Below, in pieces: positions 56,465 through 64,000 of a DNA stretch of 64,000 nt; the first letter of the stretch is position 1, and every line of letters starts with the position of its first letter. The translations under genes were made by a program, and so were the position numbers. Source of the DNA: Anisus vortex (Eukaryota > Mollusca > Gastropoda > Planorbidae); NCBI GenBank assembly GCA_949126835.1, contig OX421507.1, positions 30,511,382-30,575,381 of the forward strand, written 5' to 3'. The notes beneath the pieces are model-generated. The model did not search any database. It saw nothing but the letters and a program-made list of their open reading frames with translations, and was not told the origin of the DNA.

Positions 56465-56760
56465 TCATAATATATATTCTATAAAGAAGATTATTGCGTT
56501 CTACGCCCATGCGTGCTGCGAGTATAGTCTTGCATTTTGATTTGTGCTTTAAATGATGTCACTTTAGTGGTTTTGCTGCTTTGTTCAGGCAAACCCATTC
56601 CATGCCCGGATACCACTTGCATATTGGAAAAGAAAGGGTTTTTATCCTAAGGTTATGTGAGCATTGTTACAAATTGTTATTATGTTGTAATGTTAAATAA
56701 ATTTTTGTATTCCTTATGTATGATTACTACTTTACTCTTTGCCCGTCTGCCCTCTTAACG
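56465..56760 (-). mobile_element. LINE-A 3' fragment
   Basis: TATAAAGAAGATTATTGCGT, CCATTCCATGCCCGGATACC, TACTTTACTCTTTGCCCGTC: diverged LINE-A. 3' tail lost. Confidence 0.8.
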
Positions 56761-56768
56761 TTCTATAG

Positions 56769-57160
56769 CATAGGTTCTCAACGGGGGCGATATCGATTGA
56801 TTCAATAATGATGCCGAACATGTTCTGTTTTGTAATATAAAAATATTGATGATTATTAGACCTAAGGCTTTTGCAACCAAAATTGATACAAAAATATAAA
56901 AATTGCTAACAACACACCAGGCAAACGATTCGCATTGATTTATTTAAACCTTTTGTTAAGGCAATTTTTTGATCTATTAATTCTTATAATATGTTTCCTT
57001 TTCAGTTTTTGTAAAGATAATTAATCACACAAAAAGTCTAATCCGCCTAAAAAAAATTGCTGAAACTATAGTCCAGATGGGCTGAAAGGGGAGGGGGAGG
57101 CGGTGAGCGGAAAAAAAAATTAAAAGGGGGCGGTGAGCCGAAAAAGGTTGAGAACCTATG
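56769..57160. mobile_element. hAT MITE with exact target duplication TTCTATAG
   Basis: Ends CATAGGTTCTCAAC and GTTGAGAACCTATG (14-bp perfect inverted). Flanked by TTCTATAG at 56761-56768 and 57161-57168. It inserted at the edge of the minisatellite upstream of gene 2. Confidence 0.92.
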
Positions 57161-57164
57161 TTCT

Positions 57165-57345
57165 ATAGTATCAAAATGTCACATTTTCTTAGTCTATTCG
57201 TTCTTTAGTATCAAAATGTCACTTTTTCTGAGTCTATACGTTCTGTAGTATCAAAATGTCACATTTTCTGAGTTTATACGTTCTGTAGTATTAAAATGTC
57301 TTATTTTCTTAGTCTACACGTTTTGTAGTATCAAATGTCAGATAT
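57165..57345. repeat. ~40-bp minisatellite upstream of gene 2
   Basis: 4-5 copies of GTTCTGTAGTATCAAAATGT plus CACATTTTCTGAGTCTATAC; counterpart of 31935-32413. Confidence 0.85.
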
Positions 57346-57587
57346 CTGAGATATCTTCCGCTTACGTTCGGAGTTTCACGATCACTACAGTCGCACTGGA
57401 GCGTCTATGAGCACACTGTAACCTCTTGTATATATTACATATTTCCTATGAGGTGCTATTCATACACTCATTGTGTATACATAAAATCTAGATTTTTTTT
57501 TATGACACGATATCTAGCTCATCATTCATTCAATTATCATGGTATACTTACAGAAGACTATTTAAAGGTAAAGGTAAAAGGTACGCC
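57346..57587 (+). promoter_or_regulatory. Conserved 5' flank of gene 2
   Basis: GAGATATCTTCCGCTTACGT, GCGTCTATGAGCACACTGTA, GTATATATTAC and CTTACAG|AAGACTATTTAAAG match the gene 1 flank in order and spacing. Confidence 0.6.
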
Positions 57588-57645
57588 ATGCACAGCTTGT
57601 TAGTCAAATTATGTGGATGTGGACTTCTTATTATTTTATTTCAAA
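57588..57645 (+). CDS. Gene 2 exon 1 (signal peptide)
   Basis: 58 nt; protein identical to gene 1 except V to I; donor AAA|GTAAGT. Confidence 0.8.
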
Positions 57646-60600
57646 GTAAGTCTAATTTGGATTTTGTTTATGCAATAATAATTTACAGCTTTAAGTTTCT
57701 TCAATCATAAATTATATCCTTAAGTTACTTCAATCATAAATTATAGACTTACGAAAATATAACCTTGCAAAAAAATGTGACGTTTGGGATGATATATGTT
57801 TAGTGTTAAAAACTAGAACTAGAATATAGATTTATTATTTTCTTGGATTATTAAATTTTTAGAACTAAAACAATCTATTATTTCCTAAATTATAAAACTT
57901 TCTAAAATTAGAATATAGATTTATTATTTTTTGAATTATTAAACTTTCTAGTTGAAGGACAATGTGCCAATGAAGTCCGTACTGCGGTTGGAAATAACTT
58001 TAGTCTTGAAACAGAAGTTATTGGATCCATTGTGGTATTTAAGGCACAATGGTATGGCACCCTAAGTGGGCAGAGAAGATTAATAGCATCATGTGATAGC
58101 GATGGCTGCGCAAATTATAAAACAGGTCAGTGCACTTTGAAATTTCTATCTTATATATTACAGACTATACTAGATAAATTTACTATAAAATTACTATAAA
58201 TAAATTAAAAAATATAAGTTTGTTCTATGCTCATCTGTGGTTCGAGTCTATTCATGCACTTTTATTTGTGTGTTAAATTCTGTTACTGGTTTTACCTGGT
58301 GCAGGCTGGGATGTTTTTCCGAGACTGGAAGGTGTCTACCCAGCACTGACGGGTACCTGACCTTAGTTGTGGTAAAGTAAAGGCGGCTGTGCATAGCGCT
58401 GGCCACACAATCACCTAGTATGCCGTGGCCATAGAAACTGGTGACGGCTGCTCACCGGCCCTATTGATAGAATTGGTCCGATGGGATACTTTTACTACGT
58501 TTGAAACTTACTTAAGAAAATAGATTTCGGTTATTATTTGTGTCTATGACAATGTAATTTGAACATTCTCTTTAGTAACAGCACATGTCACTCAAGAATA
58601 GTTTATGAATTTCTGTTGTACGTTTTGTTTAACTAACATTAGAATGTGAATCCAAGCCCAGTGATTATATTTGTCAATACAAAGCAATTTAAAAAAAGGA
58701 AAATGTCATCTACTACACACACTGAAAATGTCATATACTACACACACTGAAAATGTCATCTACTACACACACTGAAAATGTCATATACTACACACACTGA
58801 AAATGTCATCTACTACACACACTGAAAATGTCATCTACTACACACACTGAAAATGTCATCTACTACACACACTGAAAATGTCATCTACTACACACACTGA
58901 AAATGTCATATACTACACACACTGAAAATGTCATCTACTACATACACTGAAAATGTCATCTACTACACACACTGAACATTTCATCTACTACACACACTGA
59001 AAATGTCATCTATTACACACACTGAAAATGTCATCTACTACACACACTGAAAATATCATCTACTACATACACTGAAAATGTCATCTACTACACACACTGA
59101 AAATGTCATCTACTACACACACTGATAACAATAGATCTCAAAACTGGCGAGGTTTTTTGGGGTGGGTTATTGGAGCAGGTGGCGCACACCAAGATCCTGT
59201 CCGAGACTAGCCGCCCCACAAAACGCCGATAGGGCGTGCCGCATAACAGAAAGCACTACACTTCTATCACCACCTGCGGAATTCCCATTGGATCATTAAC
59301 TTAGTGGCTCGTTGCTCGCTCGTTTATCCGCACTGTCGCCAGGTAGCACAATTTCCAGAATATAGGCCCTGGACATCCAGACACCATGGCGGGGTTTAGT
59401 GCGCTCATTGCTTCCAACCCCACCGAGTCTCGGAGCCTTTTAGGCAGTGCAATTATCCTCGGACGAGCAACAGGGGGATGTCCTCCATGTGTTAGCCCAC
59501 CGGTGTGCTCTTTATGTAAGCGTATCGGTGGTTTACACACTTCTCCAGACTTGAGGCCCATGGTTCGAACGTATTTTTGTTATAATAATAAGTAAACATA
59601 ATAATATCACGAATAAAAAACATTCTATTGTTGATGTTGTTTTTGTCTTCAGGTTTTATTGCCAGCGTAAACAATCTCACCAGATCAGTCCCATGGTACA
59701 AATATGTTTTGCAGGTGATCAATGTAAGTCATACACTCACAAGAATTGAAAATTTTGGCTCCACCTGGAACATTGTTTTTATAGGTGAGTTCATTGTTTT
59801 GAGATTTTCAATCAACTCTGCTTCTTCTTCGTTCTCAATATTTGAAAATGGAGGGGTTCAAACAACAAAGTTTGTACAACCATGGTGAATTGCACGGTGG
59901 TTTCCAGGTCTGCCTCTTTTCCATACAGTTTCGAGGTGGTGAAGGTCATCTATGGTAAGAACCTGTTACGAGCTGTTTCAACTAGTGGACAGGCTTGGAG
60001 CACATGCTCTGTGTTCTCAGGAGTCATCCCACATGGGCAATCTTTACTGGTTCCTATGCCTAGCCTTCGGTACATATTTTATATTAGTCTGTTATTCCCG
60101 GTCCAGTGTCTAGACAATGAGCTCTATATCATGTGATGTAATAACAAAATAAATACCTTGACCTTGACCTAAAGCAGAAGTCGTCAAGTCACCGATTCTA
60201 GACTTGGCACGGCGAGATATTTTACAAGGCATGCGGAAAATTTAAAATGGAGCTCCAATTTCTTTTACGAGAAATTTAGTTCTAGAGCAAGATGACTTTT
60301 AGATGTCTAGAATTTGAAACTGCACAGTCAATGCTTTAGCCTGCCTGTAGTAGATGTAATGTCATATGAAGCGTGGAGGGAAGGGAGTTGATGTAAGAAA
60401 TGAAAACGTTGCTCGTATAATATTTCGAACATTTGTTTTTCTTACTTCAATTAAACAAATCTTATATCATATATTGCAGACGCTCCTTTTATAAAGAAGA
60501 TTATTGCGTCCTACTCTCATCCGTGATCCGAGTCTAGTCTGGCATATTGATTATTGTTTTAAACGATTTTAGGTTACTTGTTTTCCCTGGTTTGTTTAGG

Positions 60601-62671
60601 CAACCCATTCCAAGCCCGGATGCCACTCGGGAAGAATGAGTACGTAAATATACATTTTTTCTTGCAGATGGACTAAGAAAAGTGTTGTTAGCTTTATATT
60701 TATGAAATCATTGTAACAGATTGTTATTGTATTATATTTAAAGTTAGAATGTAATGCCTTATATATTATTACTACATGTACTTTCCTTTTTTGCCTTTCT
60801 GTTCTCTAGTAATTCTATATTTAGTGATTTAACTAAATCAAATTATAAGGAAATGTGTTTTGTAAGATATTATTCTTTTGTAGGAAATGAAATATCTACA
60901 CTTGATTCAGACGTTTGGGCTACATCACACGCCCCGTGTTTTCTATGCAGCAACGAGTTACCTACCACCGACGGCCCGCCTACCACCATCACCTACGACC
61001 CGTACACCAGGTCTTCAAGTGCTCTGTTTATTGGACTTTCTTTAGGCGTCCCTTGTCTGATGCTCATCACTATTTACATATCATTACGATTAAAACGATG
61101 GTGTATAGCCAAGCGCAAAAAAGTGGCCAGAACTCTGGGACCTGTATCGCCTCAGCCGGGAGTCGCCTCGCAGCTGTACGTCGTCCAGGCGAATGACGCC
61201 CTTCCTCCAGTCCACGACCAGATATTAGTTTTTGGTGTCAGCCTGCCGATGAATCAGGTGCCAACGGCGCCCCAGCTGCCCCAGGAGTATGTGTCGCCCC
61301 CAGATTACGAGTCACTGCCTCCATCCTATGAAAGTGTTGTCCACTTTTATAAACCTAACAAAGACGGTGTGATCAAATATATCCCAGGTAAATCTATTTG
61401 AAAACTAAAACTATATATGGTTGTTCATGTCACGAGGTGGGATGTATAAGAGCGAAACGGTTTAATATCGTCAGATAAATTTAGTGCAATATAAGCTCTC
61501 AAACAAATTCACCTACCCCCCCCCCCTTTAAATGAGACTGTGCTCACCCTGCCTCGTGCCTTGTCGAATTAGGGGCCGTTGTTTTCACGCGGGGCTTGAG
61601 GGGAGGGGGTGGTCATTGGTATCGGTGGACCTCGCAGAGAATTTACCGCCGGCACCATCAGGCTTTGGCCCGAGTCGAATGAAGGGCCATCCCGTCCGAG
61701 CGTCTTAGATAATTAGCACTTTGGCATGTATTGCATCATTAACAGTATAGCAACATTAACAGTATGGCGCCTTTAGCAGTATAGCGCCATTAGCAACTTA
61801 GCAGTATAGCACCATTAGCAACTTAGCAGTATAGCACCATTAGCAGTATGACGCCTTTAGCAGCATAGCGCCATTAGCAACTTAGCAGTATAGCACCATT
61901 AGCAGTATGGTACCATTAGCAGTATAGCGCAATTAGCAACTTAGCAGTATAGCACCATTAGCAGTATGGTACCATTAGCAGTATAGCGCAATTAGCAGTA
62001 TAGCACTCTTAGCAGTATATCGCCATTAGCAGTATAGCGCCATTAATAGTATAGCGTCATTAGCAGTAGGCTATAGCACTCTTAGCAGTATAGCGTCATT
62101 AGCAGTAGGCTATAGCACTCTTAGCAGTATAGCGTCATTAGCAGTAGGCTATAGCACTCTTAGCGGTATAGCGCTATTAGCTGTATAGCCCCATTAGCAG
62201 TATAGCACTCTTAGCGATAAAGCGCCAGTAGCACCATTAGCAGATTATGAAATTGTTGGCGTCTTTTGAATTTCCGAAAGCCGATCCTAACCTGTCCCGC
62301 CTTTGTATATAGGTATATTTATTCTGTGGTTATGACCTTTGAAAGAAGGAAATACAGGGGCGGACCACTCCTCCTGACAAATCATTGACGGTGGCTAATT
62401 TCTTGTGACAATTTTAACTCAGTTGGTCCTGAGAGTATCCTATTATCTTATCTTATATATTATTACAGACGCTCCTTCTATAAAGAAGATTATTGCGTCC
62501 TACACTCATCCGTGGTCTGAGTCTTTATTAATGTTTTAAATGGTGTTAAGTTGCTGGTTTTCTTGGTTTGTTCAGGCAACCCATTCCATGCCCCAATGCA
62601 ACTCTGATGCTTGTATGAGATGTTAACTATTTTTGATCTTTCTTCTTGTATCAAAAGATCCATCAACATGA
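57588..62671 (+). CDS. Receptor-like gene 2: single-pass membrane protein with PPxY tail
   Basis: Spliced CDS: 57588-57645, 57952-58125, 59653-59784, 60884-61387, 62658-62671. Total 882 nt, 293 aa, all introns GT-AG and phase 1. Signal peptide 1-19; ectodomain with sequons N35, N85 and N101 and Cys 24, 67 and 72; short stalk with CFLC (140-143); membrane helix ~168-189 followed by basic residues; tail with PPDY (260-263) and PPSY (267-270). The first PPxY of gene 1 is PPVH here. By hand count, exon 2 is about 68%, exon 3 about 78% and the main tail about 85% identical to gene 1. Exon 2 has 4 extra codons; the Thr-rich part of the stalk is much shorter. Both copies are open, so both may be expressed. 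Confidence 0.82.
57952..58125 (+). CDS. Gene 2 exon 2 (ectodomain part 1)
   Basis: Acceptor CTTTCTAG, donor CAG|GTCAGT. Carries the IGSIVVF insertion relative to gene 1. Confidence 0.82.
58149..58298 (-). mobile_element. LINE-A 3' fragment
   Basis: TATCTTATATATTACAGAC, TCTATGCTCATCTGTGG, TTCGAGTCTATTCATGCACT. The gene 1 intron keeps only ATCTTATACA at this point, where the palindrome begins. Confidence 0.7.
58299..58500 (+). mobile_element. SINE-S fragment (headless)
   Basis: GCAGGCTGGGATGTTTTTCC through CCGATGGGATACTTTTACTA; the tRNA-like head is missing. Confidence 0.8.
58703..59125. repeat. 25-bp minisatellite, ~17 copies
   Basis: ATGTCATCTACTACACACAC plus TGAAA. Gene 1 intron 2 has only one unit (ATGTAATCTACTCCACACAC at 37989). 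Confidence 0.95.
59170..59580 (+). repeat. Family C repeat in gene 2 intron 2
   Basis: Positional counterpart of 38045-38425. Its right part, GAGGCCCATGGTTCGAACGT, is less decayed than in gene 1. Confidence 0.85.
59653..59784 (+). CDS. Gene 2 exon 3 (ectodomain part 2)
   Basis: Acceptor TTTGTCTTCAG, donor ATAG|GTGAGT. FIASVNNLTR, KYVLQVINVS, TLTRIEN. Confidence 0.82.
59890..60165 (-). pseudogene. LINE ORF2 C-terminal fragment
   Basis: The minus strand reads KDCPCGMTPENTEHVLQACP, LVETARNRFLP, then KLYGKEADLETTVQF. The C-x-C-G...T-x-H-V-L-x-x-C finger is the C-terminal motif of several LINE ORF2 proteins. It sits in gene 2 intron 3 and was not found in gene 1. The plus-strand right edge has an AATAAATACCTTGACCTTGA tail. 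Confidence 0.7.
60301..60444. other. Intron 3 spacer shared with gene 1
   Basis: AGATGTCTAGAATTTGAAAC and GGAGTTGATGTAAGAAATGA align with 40741-40904. Confidence 0.75.
60445..60850 (-). mobile_element. LINE-A 3' fragment in intron 3 of gene 2
   Basis: Same fragment, orientation and distance to exon 4 as 40905-41330 in gene 1. Confidence 0.87.
60884..61387 (+). CDS. Gene 2 exon 4 (stalk, membrane helix, tail)
   Basis: Acceptor TTCTTTTGTAG, donor CCCAG|GTAAAT. The open frame begins upstream in LINE-A-derived intron, so the upstream residues are not protein. Confidence 0.87.
61720..62260. repeat. 17-bp-based repeat (TTAGCAGTATAGCGCCA)n
   Basis: Irregular array of 17-26-bp units with AACTTAGCAGTATAGCACCA and GTAGGCTATAGCACTC variants; intron 4 of gene 2. 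Confidence 0.9.
62445..62630 (-). mobile_element. LINE-A 3' fragment in intron 4 of gene 2
   Basis: TATCTTATCTTATATATTAT tail, AAGAAGATTATTGCGTCCTA, CCATTCCATGCCCC. No equivalent before exon 5 of gene 1. Confidence 0.85.
62658..62671 (+). CDS. Gene 2 exon 5 (terminal DPST-stop)
   Basis: TATCAAAAG|ATCCATCAACATGA, same 14 nt as gene 1. Confidence 0.77.
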
Positions 62672-62970
62672 GAGACGCAGCATAAAATGGACCAGCATTG
62701 AATTCTAAAAAGCCTTTAATTGTGGAACTATTTATAACAGATAGTTCTAAATAACGAAGGAAATTATTTAATTCTTACGTCCTATCATTCCATGTTTAAC
62801 ACAACTTGAAAACATTATTTGAAGATTGACCTTCGTTAAACATTGTTTGCTTACCAACTGTTTTACTCTTATATTAAGTCGGTAAATATTTGCTCTGCCA
62901 TATGTTGTTTTTTTTTTTTTTTTTTGTGTGTAAAGTTTTGAGTTTATCAAGTCGCTCTATCAAATAAATA
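62672..62970 (+). other. Gene 2 3' UTR region
   Basis: From TGA to AAATAAATAATT (AATAAA polyadenylation-type signal near 62964), passing a T20 run at 62909-62930. Confidence 0.45.
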
Positions 62971-63563
62971 ATTTATAATGTATATTTATTTAGCTTAAAT
63001 AATTATATCCGTGCTCTAGACCTATGCATGTTTTTGTTGCTCAATGTTAAATGCACTCTAAGCTTACATTATGTTTGTTGGCAGGGTTATATAAATATAC
63101 TTATACTTATTATTGTTATTATCTGTGTTAAAAAAAATGATTCAAAATGTACAATAAAAAACAACTATTATTTTCCTAATACTTAGATATATTTATTTTT
63201 CTTTAGATAATAAAAACGTATAAAAAAAAACTCTGCAAAATGTATAAAACCACAATTAGATATAATATATATATGTTTTTAGTGTAAAAAAAACGTATAT
63301 AAAAGTCTGCAAAATTTATAAAACCACAATGATAGTTTGAAATTGAAAAATAGTGTACAAGCAACTAAATAATTGTAACGTTTAAATATTACACACTATA
63401 TAGTATTATATGAACATGACAAAATTATAAACATATTTACACATACTGTATAGATGATAGCATCGTGGCTAAATAAACACAAAGTTTCGTGTGGTCAAGT
63501 GTTGTATTCTTCATTATGTTTGAAATGACATCATCGTCTGCTGCTTTCTTCCATCTCATAGAC
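62971..63563. other. AT-rich spacer
   Basis: No gene. Two related blocks (TCTGCAAAATGTATAAAACC near 63231 and TCTGCAAAATTTATAAAACC near 63306) form an approximate 75-bp tandem duplication. Confidence 0.5.
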
Positions 63564-63735
63564 CAGGTATCGGCAACCTTTTCATAATAGTGTGCCAAAG
63601 TGTGATTTCTAATTTATTCAGCGCGCCAACAGACTAAAAGTCATCCTGCTTTGGCACTCACTCACTTGCAAAAGATACTTCAATTTCCTTTTTTTAGAGT
63701 CTTTCACGCGCCAATGAAAATCGCTCTGCGATTAA
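63564..63735. mobile_element. hAT MITE (family G) fragment
   Basis: CAGGTATCGGCAACCTTTTC, then ATAATAGTGTGCCAAAG, as in 31534-31748. The right terminus is lost at the minisatellite. Confidence 0.75.
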
Positions 63736-63945
63736 AGACAATGACGAATGTTAATGATGAATGACTCAATGCTGAAGACAATGGCCAATGTTAATGATGA
63801 ATGACTCAATGCTGAAGACAATGACCACTGTTAATGGTGAATGACTCAATGCTGAAGACAATGACCAGTGTTAATGGTGAATGACTCAATACTGAAGACA
63901 ATGGTCACTGTTAATGGTGAATGACTCAATGATGAATCCACTTAT
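63736..63945. repeat. ~40-bp minisatellite, 5 copies
   Basis: AAGACAATGACCACTGTTAA plus TGGTGAATGACTCAATGCTG; starts at the broken edge of the hAT fragment. Confidence 0.9.
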
Positions 63946-64000
63946 CACTGTTGTTACGGTATATATCTAAGCTTATAGCATGTTTTAAGCGTTTTTATAT

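Noticed and set aside
59301..59595. Overlapping ORFs of 69-86 codons on both strands
   Set aside because: They lie in the family C repeat in intron 2 of gene 2; the frame is not kept in the 38.2-kb copy.
60754..60883. Upstream in-frame extension of gene 2 exon 4 as protein start
   Set aside because: The extension lies in LINE-A-derived intron; gene 1 shows the same acceptor, and phase-1 joining to exon 3 is exact.
32641..62671. Firm identity with Biomphalaria resistance-complex proteins or with Ig superfamily
   Set aside because: The architecture is compatible, but no diagnostic motif was recognised and the Cys/Trp spacing is not a clear Ig pattern.

Overview
The window is animal (metazoan) nuclear DNA: AT-rich, intron-containing, and mostly transposons and tandem repeats. 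Its mix of non-LTR retrotransposons, ZMYM1-type hAT transposons, a decayed Polinton, tRNA-headed SINEs and very many minisatellites fits a lophotrochozoan. My guess is a gastropod mollusc, but no species-diagnostic gene is present, so this is an inference of moderate-to-low confidence. No bacterial operons, rRNA genes, true tRNA genes or CRISPR arrays are seen.

Host genes. The main result is a pair of tandem, same-strand paralogous five-exon genes, at 32641-49922 (predicted 307 aa) and 57588-62671 (293 aa). Each encodes a signal peptide, a small N-glycosylatable ectodomain, a Ser/Thr-rich stalk, one transmembrane helix and a conserved cytoplasmic tail with two or three PPxY motifs. All four introns are phase 1, every splice site is GT-AG, and the final exon adds only four codons. 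The open pieces found by simple translation are therefore single exons of one gene design. Intronic transposon fossils shared by both copies show that introns were duplicated along with exons. Copy-specific insertions have swollen copy 1 to about 17 kb, against 5 kb for copy 2. A third possible host exon lies at 2277-2446 on the minus strand.

Layout. 1-4.9 kb: 31-bp minisatellite, a MITE, the candidate exon. 4.9-7.2 kb: a piggyBac-like MITE and a Polinton remnant. 7.7-11.6 kb: three minisatellites and a G-rich tract. 11.7-14.7 kb: a LINE tail and an LTR-retrotransposon gag ORF. 17.3-21.3 kb: a LINE inside another LINE, then a 29-bp satellite. 21.3-23.6 kb: a hAT transposon in that satellite, itself carrying a MITE. 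24.6-30.5 kb: a nearly complete two-ORF LINE. 31.5-50 kb: receptor-like gene 1, with a 3.9-kb palindrome in intron 2 and nested hAT elements and hAT-born satellites in intron 4. 50-57 kb: SINEs, LINE fragments and a 3'-half LINE. 57-62.7 kb: gene 2. 62.7-64 kb: AT-rich DNA, a hAT fragment and a minisatellite.

Most elements are broken. Several insertions can be proved from the sequence by target-site duplications or because the interrupted reading frame resumes on the other side. All identifications are by eye; no database search was run.
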